A stretch of DNA of 25,532 nt from an uncultured Clostridia bacterium (GCA_934154515.1 CAKPGD010000011.1:1-25532), one strand, 5' to 3'. Counted from the first letter of the stretch, positions 15,499-24,570 are shown. Notes: a model not told the origin generated them from the letters alone. A program made the numbers and translations.

Positions 15499-16359
15499 TT
15501 AGTGTACTATTTTTATTACATCTGTTTCTGATGTTGCATTAGTGTTTCCATATGGATATACAATATATATTGTTCCATTTTTTCCTACTAAAAAGTTTGT
15601 TACATTATCTGTTGCATATATTGCACTATTAAGATCTCTTTTGTACATTACTTGTCCTGTTGCATCTGTTATAGCTTGTGCTTCTTTACTTGCTTGTGTT
15701 ATTTGTTTTTCTATTATTTTGTTTACATCTCTTGTTGCAATTTTGTATTGGCTTAATACATCATTTAAAGATAAGCTTTTTCCTGTATTTATATCATAGT
15801 TGTATGTTTGTATTATTACTCTTTGTGCATTATCTCCTTCTTTTAATGTTGATTTTATTGCAATTGATAATATATTATCGTTTAAATATGCTACATATTC
15901 TACATTATATATAGTGTATTTTTCTGGTCCTGCTAAAACAGCTGTTGTTTTGTCTGCAAATACGCTTTGTGTTATACCATTGAATTCATTTACTACATCT
16001 GATGAAATATTTATAGCTGGTAGTTTTACATCTACTTCATATTTATTTTCTTCTTTTTGTTGTATGTTATAGCAAGTGTATACTATTTCATAATCTTCTA
16101 ATGTTTCTATTCTTTTTACGTTTTCTGTACTATATTTTTGTTTATAAAATGTATTTGTAAATAATTTGTTAAATTCTTTTAATAAACTTTCTGCTGTTTC
16201 TACATTATTTTCTGAATTTATTGTATTTGAAGTTTGATTTACATCTCCTTCGTTTACTATTTTTTTTGCAAATAGTTGATAATATACTGCAAATATTATA
16301 CTTACAACACATATTATACTAATTGCTATATACATTATTTTTCTCATATTTGAATTCAT
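15499..16359 (-). CDS. Membrane-anchored RsiV/DUF3298-like protein
   Basis: A 286-residue protein with an N-terminal membrane anchor (about 7-30) and an outside domain. The segment from about 100 to 245, with KYEVDVKLPAIN, VNEFNGI, YVAYLNDNILSIAI and NYDINTGKSLSLNDVL, resembles the DUF4163/DUF3298 pair found in the lysozyme-sensing anti-sigma factor RsiV and in PdaC-type proteins. It lacks the cytoplasmic anti-sigma domain and no sigma factor gene is adjacent, so a sensor role is only a guess. The ATG has AAGGAG 8 bases upstream. It heads a four-gene operon behind a near-consensus promoter. Confidence 0.7.
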   Translation of the reverse strand: MNSNMRKIMYIAISIICVVSIIFAVYYQLFAKKIVNEGDVNQTSNTINSENNVETAESLLKEFNKLFTNTFYKQKYSTENVKRIETLEDYEIVYTCYNIQQKEENKYEVDVKLPAINISSDVVNEFNGITQSVFADKTTAVLAGPEKYTIYNVEYVAYLNDNILSIAIKSTLKEGDNAQRVIIQTYNYDINTGKSLSLNDVLSQYKIATRDVNKIIEKQITQASKEAQAITDATGQVMYKRDLNSAIYATDNVTNFLVGKNGTIYIVYPYGNTNATSETDVIKIVH

Positions 16360-16393
16360 ATTCTAGTCTCCTTGCTCTCTTAAATTTATTTGT

Positions 16394-16422
16394 ATTATAT
16401 CATTAGTATTTTCTTAGTTCAA
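16394..16422 (-). promoter_or_regulatory. Sigma-A promoter of the RsiV-like/topB/yqeK/lipase operon
   Basis: Minus strand: -35 TTGAAC (16417-16422), 17 bases, -10 TATAAT (16394-16399), with TG in the extended -10 position. It lies 35 bases upstream of the first gene and is divergent to the clpE promoter 80 bases away. Confidence 0.75.
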
Positions 16423-16501
16423 GAGTTTTTTGTAATAAAAATATGCTTGAAATTACTTTTAAACCTTGCTTCTAATTTCTGTATTCATCTTCTTTATTTT
16501 C

Positions 16502-16530
16502 TTGACTATTTGTAGGTTTTAGTGTATGAT
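16502..16530 (+). promoter_or_regulatory. Sigma-A promoter of clpE-pgsA
   Basis: TTGACT (16502-16507), 17 bases, TATGAT (16525-16530), 36 bases before the clpE start. The first half of a CtsR box might overlap the -35, but the second half does not match, so I do not call a CtsR operator. Confidence 0.75.
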
Positions 16531-16566
16531 ATATTTGTTAAAATTTCAGTAAAGGAGAGACTTACT

Positions 16567-18891
16567 ATGTTATGTTCAGTATGTAATAAAAATACTGCTG
16601 TTATATTCATTAATAAACAGCTTCCAGATAAAAGCTTTGCAACTGAAGGTTTATGCTATGATTGTGCTAAGAAAAAGGGAATAAATCCTTTAGAAGCACT
16701 TTCTAAACAGGCTAATCTATCTGATGAAGATGTTAAAGATATGGCAGCTCAAATAGAAAATATGTTTCAAGACATGTCAGAAAATATGGATATGGACTCT
16801 ATTATGCATTTAAATGATGTAGATGAGCAATATGGAGATAGTGAAGAAACACCAGTTTCTGGTGCTATACCTCTAGGTTCTATTTTTTCTAATATGTTTG
16901 GTGGAAATTCTAATTCAGAAGAACAAACTTCTTCTGATAAGAAAAAAGTTAAAGTTGATAAAAAGCCTAAAGATAAAAAGAGAAAAGCTTTGGATACTTT
17001 TGGAACTAACTTGACTATAAAAGCTAAAAACGGACAATTAGATGCTGTTATTGGCAGAAATAAAGAAATTCAAAGAATTGTTCAAATTTTAAATAGACGT
17101 TCTAAAAATAACCCTTGCTTAATTGGTGAACCTGGTGTTGGTAAAACTGCAATTGCACAAGGTTTAGCAATTAAAATTGCTGAGGGACACGTTCCTGCAA
17201 AACTTTTAAATAAAGAAGTTTATTTACTTGATATGACATCTATTATAGCAGGTACACAATTTAGAGGTCAATTTGAAGCAAGAATGAAATCTATAATTGA
17301 TGAATGTAAATCCTGTGGAAATATTATTTTAGTTATTGATGAAATCCACAATATAATTGGTGCGGGTGACGGAGAACATTCTATGAATGCTGCAAATATT
17401 TTAAAACCTTCTCTTTCTAATGGCGAGATTCAGTTAATTGGAACCACTACTTTAAAAGAGTATAGAAAATATATTGAAAAAGATACTGCATTAGAAAGAA
17501 GATTTCAACCTGTTATTGTTGAAGAACCTTCTATTACAGATTCTATAGACATATTGGAAGGTGTAAAAAAATATTATGAAGATTTTCACAAAGTTAAAAT
17601 TTCAACAGATGTAATTAAACAAACTGTTATAATGTCTGAAAAATATATTCATGACAGATTTTTACCTGATAAAGCTATTGATATATTAGACGAAGCTTGT
17701 TCAAGAATTAACTTGAATAATAAGGATTTATATACTTTAGAGGTTTTAAAAAATGAACTTGCAAAAGTTTTAGAAGAAAAAGAGGAAGCTGCACAAGCAG
17801 ATTCTACTGAGGACTATCAAAAAGCTGCTGAATTAAAAGCTCGTGAGTGTAGTTTAACAGAGCAAATAGATAAATTAAATGCTAACTTGCAATTAAAAGA
17901 ACTTACAGTTCAAGATATAGCAGAAGTAATTGAAAACTGGACTAAAATTCCTGTTAAGAAAATTACTGAGGAAGAAACTTTAAAATTATTAAATTTAGAG
18001 TCAAATCTTCATAAAAGAGTTATTGGTCAAAATGAAGCTGTTGAAAGTGTTTCAAGAGCTATTAGAAGAAATAGAGCAGGACTAAAAAGTACTAAAAGAC
18101 CACCTTCATTTATATTTGTTGGACCTACTGGTGTTGGTAAAACAGAACTTGCTAAAAGTCTAGCATATGAAATGTTTGGAGATGAGAACTCTATTATAAG
18201 AGTAGATATGTCAGAATATATGGAAAGTCATTCTACTTCTAAGCTTATTGGTTCTCCTCCAGGATATGTTGGTTATGATGATGCAGGTCAATTAACAGAA
18301 AAAGTTAAACGTCATCCATATTCTATTGTACTTTTAGATGAAATAGAAAAGGCTCATCCTGATGTATTTAATATTTTGTTACAAGTACTTGATGATGGAA
18401 GACTTACAGACAACCAAGGAAATACCGTAAGTTTTGAAAATACAATTATAATAATGACTTCTAATGCAGGTTCAAATTTAAACACAAACTCAATCGGATT
18501 TGGTGGTTCTTCTATTGCAAATAGAAATAAAATTTTAGATGCATTAAAAGATACATTTAGACCTGAGTTTTTAAATAGAGTTGATGAAATTGTTGTATTT
18601 AACTCATTGAATGAAAATGAACTACTTCAAATTGTTGATTTAATGCTTAATGATACAATAAAAGCTTTAGCAGATAAAAATATTTCTATGCATATTTCTG
18701 AGGAGGCTAAGAAATACTTACTTGGAAAAGGAACTGATTTAAAATTTGGAGCAAGACCTTTAAGAAGAGCTATTCAAAGATATATAGAAGATGAACTTTC
18801 AGATATGATTTTGAAACAAGAGCTTAATAATGGTCAAATTGTTGAAATTAATTTAGTTGATGACAAATTAGTTTTTGATGTAAAATCATAA
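16567..18891 (+). CDS. clpE: ClpE-type AAA+ unfoldase with N-terminal zinc finger
   Basis: Hsp100 ATPase that unfolds proteins for ClpP. From the ATG at 16567 it has 774 residues: a four-cysteine zinc finger (C3, C6, C30, C33, pattern C-x2-C...C-x2-C) as in ClpE, an acidic linker, AAA domain 1 with Walker A GEPGVGKTA (187-195) and Walker B VIDEIHN, a UVR-type coiled coil (about 420-445), and AAA domain 2 with GPTGVGKTE and LLDEIEKAHP. An IGF tripeptide after the second-domain sensor is the likely ClpP-docking loop. This start was chosen over an in-frame ATG at 16522 because AAAGGAGAG lies just before it and the zinc finger starts there. ClpC is less likely, because it has an N-repeat domain instead. 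Confidence 0.93.
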   Translation: MLCSVCNKNTAVIFINKQLPDKSFATEGLCYDCAKKKGINPLEALSKQANLSDEDVKDMAAQIENMFQDMSENMDMDSIMHLNDVDEQYGDSEETPVSGAIPLGSIFSNMFGGNSNSEEQTSSDKKKVKVDKKPKDKKRKALDTFGTNLTIKAKNGQLDAVIGRNKEIQRIVQILNRRSKNNPCLIGEPGVGKTAIAQGLAIKIAEGHVPAKLLNKEVYLLDMTSIIAGTQFRGQFEARMKSIIDECKSCGNIILVIDEIHNIIGAGDGEHSMNAANILKPSLSNGEIQLIGTTTLKEYRKYIEKDTALERRFQPVIVEEPSITDSIDILEGVKKYYEDFHKVKISTDVIKQTVIMSEKYIHDRFLPDKAIDILDEACSRINLNNKDLYTLEVLKNELAKVLEEKEEAAQADSTEDYQKAAELKARECSLTEQIDKLNANLQLKELTVQDIAEVIENWTKIPVKKITEEETLKLLNLESNLHKRVIGQNEAVESVSRAIRRNRAGLKSTKRPPSFIFVGPTGVGKTELAKSLAYEMFGDENSIIRVDMSEYMESHSTSKLIGSPPGYVGYDDAGQLTEKVKRHPYSIVLLDEIEKAHPDVFNILLQVLDDGRLTDNQGNTVSFENTIIIMTSNAGSNLNTNSIGFGGSSIANRNKILDALKDTFRPEFLNRVDEIVVFNSLNENELLQIVDLMLNDTIKALADKNISMHISEEAKKYLLGKGTDLKFGARPLRRAIQRYIEDELSDMILKQELNNGQIVEINLVDDKLVFDVKS

Positions 18892-18949
18892 TATACATGT
18901 ATTAAGAGTGGAAAAATGGATATTTTTTAATATCTAATAGGAGGAATTT

Positions 18950-19588
18950 ATGAAAAAAATTAAGGACTTGTGCAGACATATACCAAATGCACTAACAATA
19001 CTAAGATTTATATTAATACCATTCATTATTATCTATATAGTAAAAGACAAATATATAGAAGCTTTTGTTTTTCTAACTATATCTGGACTTACTGATGTGT
19101 TAGATGGATTTATTGCTAGAAAATTTAATTTTATAACAAACTTTGGTAAATTAATTGATCCATTAGCAGATAAAACTACACAAGTTTCTATATTAGTTAC
19201 ACTTGCATTAAAAAATATAATTCCTATGTGGATTTTAGTAATTGTATTTATTAAAGAATTTGTTATGATATCTGGTGCTTCTTTCCTTTATGGAAAAGAG
19301 CTTGTTGTATCTAGCAAATGGTATGGAAAACTTGCAACTGTATTATTCTATTTAGCTATTGTTTCTTCTTTCTTCATTAAGTATTGGAATAATATAGCAG
19401 CTGTTCCTGGAAATAGTGTTGCCTTCATCCCACAATTTGATATATATATATATTACCTGGCACTTGCAGCTACCATATTTTCTTTAGCTATGTATTATAT
19501 TACATTTTATAAGCAAGGGTATTTAAAAAAGGAAAATTTAAAATTAGATGAAACATCTACTATCATAAACGACGAAGAAGAAAAGTAA
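18950..19588 (+). CDS. pgsA: CDP-diacylglycerol-glycerol-3-phosphate 3-phosphatidyltransferase PgsA
   Basis: Membrane enzyme that makes phosphatidylglycerol phosphate. The 212-residue protein has about five hydrophobic helices and the complete CDP-alcohol phosphotransferase motif D49-x2-D52-G53-x2-A56-R57-x8-G66-x3-D70-x3-D74. The N-terminal NALTILRF and IPFIIIY stretches are typical of PgsA rather than PssA. Its ATG has GGAGG 7 bases upstream. It lies 58 bases after clpE on the same strand, with no terminator between, so it is probably cotranscribed, an uncommon pairing. Confidence 0.93.
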   Translation: MKKIKDLCRHIPNALTILRFILIPFIIIYIVKDKYIEAFVFLTISGLTDVLDGFIARKFNFITNFGKLIDPLADKTTQVSILVTLALKNIIPMWILVIVFIKEFVMISGASFLYGKELVVSSKWYGKLATVLFYLAIVSSFFIKYWNNIAAVPGNSVAFIPQFDIYIYYLALAATIFSLAMYYITFYKQGYLKKENLKLDETSTIINDEEEK

Positions 19589-19612
19589 AACTTTTCTTCT
19601 TCATTTTTATTT
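19574..19612 (+). terminator. Rho-independent terminator after pgsA
   Basis: A 13-bp stem (GAAGAAGAAAAGT and its complement, 19574-19602) with a 3-base loop, followed by ATTTTTATTTTT. Its left arm overlaps the last pgsA codons. It stops the plus-strand unit before the convergent gene at 19623. Confidence 0.85.
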
Positions 19613-19622
19613 TTCCTTTTTA

Positions 19623-20213
19623 TTATTCATAATCTTCTAATACTTGATTTAGTTTTTCTTTTCCATTAACTCTTATTCCTTCTTTTAGTTTAGTTAAATC
19701 TTCTTCTGGTAAATAACTTGTTACTATTTCTGTTTTTTCTTTCAACTTTTGCTCTTCATTATCTTCTACCGTATATATTGCAATAACTCCATCTAATTCT
19801 TTTAACAAATAGTGCTCTCCACAGTTTCCTTCCTTTTCTTTATAAAATAACACTTCACTGTTTCTAAATGTTACTACTGTCCAAGTTTTATATAATTCTT
19901 CTAGTTCTTCTCTTGTTTTATTTACCATTTCTTCTGATATTTGCTGTTTTTCTACTTTTATATGTGAACATTCATCATAATGGGTTTTAAATATAAATAT
20001 ACAATTTGGAGATGTTTTTTCTTCTTCACTTACCGTTGTTACTATTTCTATATTATTATCTATTAGATTTTCTATTTTTTTGTTTTGCTGTGTATTGCTT
20101 ATTTCTTTGCTTTCCTTTTGTTCTATATTTTTATTGTTGTGTAAAATAATTCCTGTTATTACTGCTATTATAACTGTAACAACAATTATGCTTATTAAAT
20201 ATGTTTTTCTCAT
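19623..20213 (-). CDS. BofC C-terminal domain-like secreted/anchored protein
   Basis: A 196-residue protein with an N-terminal signal-anchor (about 5-24). The C-terminal part (about 130-196), with HYLLKELDGVIAIYTV, TSYLPEEDLTKLKEGIRV and LNQVLEDYE, looks like the BofC C-terminal domain. BofC is a forespore-secreted protein that controls SpoIVB signalling and so pro-sigma-K processing. Two cysteines near 72 and 82 and one near 130 lie outside the membrane. The assignment rests on motif resemblance. A sigma-G/F-type promoter directly upstream supports a forespore role. The ATG has AAGGA upstream and sits in one arm of a 12-bp inverted repeat. Confidence 0.7.
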   Translation of the reverse strand: MRKTYLISIIVVTVIIAVITGIILHNNKNIEQKESKEISNTQQNKKIENLIDNNIEIVTTVSEEEKTSPNCIFIFKTHYDECSHIKVEKQQISEEMVNKTREELEELYKTWTVVTFRNSEVLFYKEKEGNCGEHYLLKELDGVIAIYTVEDNEEQKLKEKTEIVTSYLPEEDLTKLKEGIRVNGKEKLNQVLEDYE

Positions 20214-20250
20214 AATAATTCCTTCTTTTTTCTTTTTTATTATTATGAGA
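20208..20250 (-). repeat. Inverted repeat enclosing the ribosome binding site of the BofC-like gene
   Basis: A 12-bp perfect dyad, arms 20208-20219 and 20239-20250 (minus strand CTCATAATAAT/ATTATTATGAG). The 19-base loop carries the AAGGA ribosome binding site and the 3' arm includes the ATG start. The 5' arm also contains the sigma-G -10 element, so only transcripts entering from comEC would carry both arms. Confidence 0.65.
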
Positions 20251-20271
20251 GTTTTTTTCCTAATTTATACA
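20241..20271 (-). promoter_or_regulatory. Sigma-G/F-type promoter of the BofC-like gene
   Basis: Minus strand: -35 TGTATA (20266-20271), 18 bases, -10 CATAATA (20241-20247). The -10 matches the sigma-G consensus CATNNTA and the -35 fits GYATA. In Bacillus, bofC is a forespore gene, in line with this. Confidence 0.55.
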
Positions 20272-20285
20272 TTTTTGTATTTTAA

Positions 20286-20387
20286 TTATTTCTTTATGTA
20301 CTTTTCTGCTACTTTATCCATTTCTTTTATTATTTCTTTTGCTGCATATTTTAGTTTATTTCTTCTCTTCTTAAATTCATCTAATGT
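20286..20387 (-). other. 33-codon open stretch after comEC without a start codon
   Basis: Just past the comEC stop, a different frame stays open for 33 codons with a protein-like, Lys/Glu/Ala-rich helical composition (TLDEFKKRRNKLKYAAKEII, ending in YIKK and TAA). It is preceded by a TGA and has no ATG, GTG or TTG near its start. It could be the end of a decayed gene, or a comEC extension reached by another +1 shift after the TTG codon ten bases before the stop. There is no CGG here. Confidence 0.3.
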
Positions 20388-23011
20388 TCAATTTCGTTTT
20401 TGCTTTTACTTTTCCGTTATTTTTTATATTAAGCTCTATTTCTCCCATTTTATCTGTCCTATATATTTTACAATTAAGATTTTGTATTCTTTGCATTACT
20501 TCTTCATTTGGATGTCCAAATTTATTTTCTTTTCCTACACCTATTAACGCTATTTGCGGTTTTACTTTTTCTAATAGACTTTGTATACTGGATGTTTTTG
20601 AACCGATGATGTGCAACTTTTAAAATATTTGCTTGTAACAATTTATTATCTACATCTTCTAATATTTTTTCTTCTGCTATTTTTTCTATATCTCCTGTAA
20701 ATAATATTTTGAAATTATTATAATTTAGTCTCATTACTATTGAATTGTTGTTTAGTATATTTTCCTTTATTTGTTCTTCTTCTGGCCATATTACTTCTAA
20801 TTTCACGTTTTTTTCAATATTTATTATGCTGTCCTTTTTTACTACTATTACATTAATTTTCTTTTTAGTTATTATTTTTATAAATTCTTTATAGTTACTG
20901 CTATCTTTTCCTTGTTTTGAAATTATTATATTTTTTACCTTTAACTCATTAATTATTGTAAGCAATCCCCCTACATGGTCTGAATCAAAATGAGATATCA
21001 CTACATAGTCTAATTTGGTTATTTTTCTATTTAGTAAATATGGTAATAATGTATTTTTGCCTACATCATAACTTCCTGTATTACTTCCTCCTCCATCAAT
21101 TAATAGTTTTTTTCCGTTTGGAGTTATTACTAATGTACTATCTCCTTGTCCTACATCAATAAAATATATTTTCAAATCACTTGGTATTATTGATATTAGG
21201 CTAATTACTATTGCAAATATTAATATTATTGCTAATACTCTTTTTCTATTACTTTTATCTTTAATTTTATCTTTATTTTTTTCTATTATTTTCTCTTTTA
21301 CTAGCTTTTCTTTTATTTTTCTTATCTTGTCTACTATTTTTCGTTTATATCTTCTATCTGGATTTCTTTTAATTTTATATAATACTATAAGTACTAATAT
21401 TATTAGATAATATATAACTATGGAAAATATTGAAGGTGTTTTTACATATATTTTAGATAAAGGCATATTGGCTGTAAAGTTTGATATTTTTATTAATAAT
21501 TTTAGAAATATTGCTAACACATATGCTATTATTTTTGCAATACTAACATTTACAAAGGATACAAATACTGTTATAAATCCTAATATTATAATTATTCCTA
21601 ATATTGGGCCTGCTAGTATATTTGATATTAAAAAAGTTAAAGATATTGTACTATAATGGTACATCATTATTGGAAATATTACTATATTTGCAGATAGACT
21701 TACTATTATTAAATCTTTTATTGTTGTTTTTATTTTGCTTTTTATCTTTTTTATGATTTCATATATTTTTATATTTTCTTTTTTATTATCATTATTCATA
21801 GATTCTTGTTTGAATTTTTGTTTAGATCTTTGTATAGATTTTTCTTTATCTCTTTGTTTAAATTTTTGTTTAACTTTCAATTCAATGTCCTGTTTTATAT
21901 TTTCTATTAACTTTCCTGCCTTTTGACTTAATATATTATTTAGCAAGACTATTCCTATTGTTCCTCCATATGATAATTGAAAACCTATATCTAATATTTG
22001 ATATGGATTTATTATTAGTATAATAAACATTGAAATGCTTATGCTTACCAATATATCTGGTCTTTTGTATATTAAATTTCCCACCAATATGTATATTGCC
22101 ATAATACATGCTCTTGTTACTGAAGAGGTTGTTCCTGTTAATACCATAAAAAATATTAATAATATTATTGTTATTATTTTCCCTAATTTTTTATGTATTT
22201 TTACTTTTTGCAATAATATTGTTATTCCTAAAATTACATATGAAACATGAGCTCCTGAAACTGCTAACATATGTGATAAATTGCTATCTCTAAAACTCTG
22301 CTCTATTTTCTCATCTAAATATTCTTTATTTCCTATTAATATTCCTGTAAGTAAACCTGCTTCATCTTTTTCTAATATTTGACTTATATTATTTGAAATT
22401 TTATTGCTTAAATTATGTATTCCTATTAATATATTAAAGTTACTTTCTTCTATTTTTGATATTGTATTTGCTGTTACAAGTCCATATATTTTCTTTGTTT
22501 TCAAATACTCTTTATAGTTAAATCCTTTATTATTTCTAGCTACTTCTGGTTCTTTATATTCCCCTATAAAAATTATTTTATCACCATATTTTATATTTGC
22601 TTTTTTTACAGAAAGTTTTAATCTTGTCTTTTTATAACTTTTATCACCATTTATACTTTTTACTTGTATTACACATACTTTTTTATATTCTTTATCTTCT
22701 ACATTACTTACTACTTTTGCTTCTATTTTCAATTCTTCATTTATATTTTTGTACTTGTTTTCATTTTTATACTCTAATATGTACATATATGAATATGCAA
22801 ATAAGAAGCTTACTGAAAGTAATATTATAAGCTTTTTTAAATCTATTATTTTAGTATATTTTGTTATATATTTGTTTAGCTTTTGCCTTTTTATAATGAT
22901 TATACTAAAAAGTATTATTAAAATTAATATAACTAAAAGGACTATATTTTTTACATATAGCCCCAAAATTATTCCAATTATAAAAGCAATTAAGCATAGT
23001 AATATTATCAT
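20377..23011 (-). CDS. comEC: ComEC/Rec2 DNA-uptake protein, needs a +1 frameshift
   Basis: Competence channel for single-stranded DNA with an outside metallo-hydrolase domain. Membrane helices and a DUF4131-like OB region fill 1-190. The competence domain (about 215-560, starting with the HMLAVSGAHVSYV block) is interrupted at about 365-420 by a Lys/Gln-rich insertion. The metallo-beta-lactamase domain begins near 620 with FIDVGQGDS, LIDGGG and SHFDSDHVGG, then FTGDIE. At codon 803 (CGG, 20605-20603) the frame breaks inside the metal motif HHGS. Read straight it ends at 20522 with unrelated residues. Skipping the C gives HHGSKTSS and the normal end GHPNEEVMQRI to 20377, for 877 residues. The ATG has AAGGAG upstream and lies 47 bases after the hydrolase gene. 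Confidence 0.92.
20602..20608 (-). other. Putative +1 frameshift site CAT-CGG-T in comEC
   Basis: Codons 802-803 read CAT CGG T. The +1 frame gives H-H-G-S, a conserved metal-site motif. The P-site codon is CAT, not CTT, so the common factor with ylmC and sigE is CGG, not the codon before it. No homopolymer run crosses the site. Confidence 0.65.
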
Positions 23012-23058
23012 TTTTACTCCTTAATTGCCCCTATTTTATATTATTCCTCTTTCATATT

Positions 23059-24498
23059 CTAGAAAATTCTTCTTGCTGTTTCGTATCTTTTACTATAACT
23101 TCCTGATAGTAGTGTTGATATTTTTACACAATATCCTGTTCCTGAAGATGCATGTATAAAATCTCCATCACCTACATATATTCCACAGTGTCCTATTCCT
23201 ACTCCTGTTTCATAATCTGTAAAAAATACTAAATCTCCTGGTTGTAAATCCTCTTTCGCTACATATGTTCCAACTTTTGATTGTGCTATTGCTGAATGAC
23301 TAAGAGTTACACCAAAGTTTTTAAATACGTACATTGTAAAACCTGAGCAGTCAAATGTTTTTGGTCCAGAACCACCATAAACATATTTACAACCTAAATA
23401 TTGTTTTGCATATTCTACTACTTGTTCTTTTTTTGAAGATGATGTAGTTGTTGTATTTGTTGTTGTATTTGTATTTTCTTCTTGGCCATACTCTCTTGTT
23501 TCATCACCTCTTGTTGTTGTATTAGTTGATGAATTAGATAGTAGTCTTTTTGCTATATATCCTTCTTTTCCGTCTACTTCTACTTTATACCAATCTCCAT
23601 TTTCTGCTTTTACTTTTACTGTATCATTTAATATTAATGAATCTATTATTTCTGTACTTGTGCTTGGTCCTTTTCTTACATATATCGAGTTTGTATTTAC
23701 ATACATTATTTTAGCAGTAATTTCTTTATCATCGTAAGTATTTGTTGTTGTGTTGTTGTTATTATTATTTGAATTATTGTTTGCATTATTATTTGCATCA
23801 TTATTTGTGTTATTGTTTGTTGTGTCATTTATATCTATGTCATCTGAAACTACACTTGAATCTACTAAATTTTCTGTTCTTATCCAACCTGTCCTTTCAC
23901 TTGTTTCTACATATACCCATCCATTAGTTCTTGATAATACTGTAACATTTGAATCTTTTTTTACATTTTGTATTAATGTTGAATTTATTAATGGTAATAT
24001 ATATAGTTTTGAATCTTTTACAACCTTTAGTTCCGTAGCTACTGGCGTTGTTGATGTAGCTATGCTAGTTGTAGGATTTGTATTTGTTTCTGTGTTTTCT
24101 TCTACATTTGTTACATTTTCTGTTGTAGTATTTGTCTCAGTATTTGTAGTATTTGTAGTTTTTGTTGTATTTGTTGTGTTTGTTGTTTCAGTATTAGTTG
24201 TAGAATTTGTTGTTTGACTTGTTGCGCTAGTTTCTTCTACTTTTGTGTAGTCTTTATGAACATATCCTGTTATTCCATGTACTTTTACTTTATACCAATC
24301 TCCAGTTTCATCTACATATTCTAGTTTTTCTCCATTATTTAATAATTCTAGTGTTGTAGAATCTGTTGATGCTTCTTTTCTTAGCTTTAGTGTATCTGTG
24401 TTTACTATTACTGTTTTAGCTGATACATATGTGCTTGTTATTATTAAAAATGTTATTATAATTGCTAAAACTATTAGTATGTGTTTTAGTGTTTTCAT
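23059..24498 (-). CDS. Secreted three-SH3, NlpC/P60 peptidoglycan endopeptidase
   Basis: A 479-residue cell-wall hydrolase. A signal peptide (about 6-27) is followed by bacterial SH3 domains at about 28-88, 157-212 and 260-322, joined by long Thr/Asn-rich linkers (88-156, and 223-256, which is nearly pure Asn). The C-terminal NlpC/P60 cysteine peptidase spans 358-479. The catalytic triad is visible as Cys384 (FDCSGF), His437 (GHCGIYVG) and a third polar position at His449 (FIHAS). The family cuts D-Glu-diaminopimelate bonds in stem peptides; the exact bond here is inferred. GGAGG precedes the ATG and the gene has its own near-consensus promoter. The Asn/Thr repeats are likely slippage-prone. 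Confidence 0.95.
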   Translation of the reverse strand: MKTLKHILIVLAIIITFLIITSTYVSAKTVIVNTDTLKLRKEASTDSTTLELLNNGEKLEYVDETGDWYKVKVHGITGYVHKDYTKVEETSATSQTTNSTTNTETTNTTNTTKTTNTTNTETNTTTENVTNVEENTETNTNPTTSIATSTTPVATELKVVKDSKLYILPLINSTLIQNVKKDSNVTVLSRTNGWVYVETSERTGWIRTENLVDSSVVSDDIDINDTTNNNTNNDANNNANNNSNNNNNNTTTNTYDDKEITAKIMYVNTNSIYVRKGPSTSTEIIDSLILNDTVKVKAENGDWYKVEVDGKEGYIAKRLLSNSSTNTTTRGDETREYGQEENTNTTTNTTTTSSSKKEQVVEYAKQYLGCKYVYGGSGPKTFDCSGFTMYVFKNFGVTLSHSAIAQSKVGTYVAKEDLQPGDLVFFTDYETGVGIGHCGIYVGDGDFIHASSGTGYCVKISTLLSGSYSKRYETARRIF

Positions 24499-24541
24499 TT
24501 TTATATTTTTCCTCCTTACGGAAATGCTTTATTTCCCTCAT

Positions 24542-24570
24542 AGTATATACTTTATTTAATAAAAAGTCAA
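24542..24570 (-). promoter_or_regulatory. Sigma-A promoter of the NlpC/P60 gene (and comEC)
   Basis: Minus strand: -35 TTGACT (24565-24570), 17 bases, -10 TATACT (24542-24547), about 44 bases before the start codon. The leader has a small hairpin (GGAAAT/ATTTCC) just upstream of the GGAGG. Confidence 0.75.

Noticed and set aside
16501..16520. CtsR-like operator at the clpE -35
   Set aside because: Only the first heptad half resembles the TTTGACY repeat; the second half matches two of seven positions.
18912..18935. Hairpin GATATT-TTTT-AATATC before pgsA as a terminator
   Set aside because: Six A/T-rich base pairs without a U-tract, directly in front of a strong ribosome binding site; clpE-pgsA are more likely cotranscribed.
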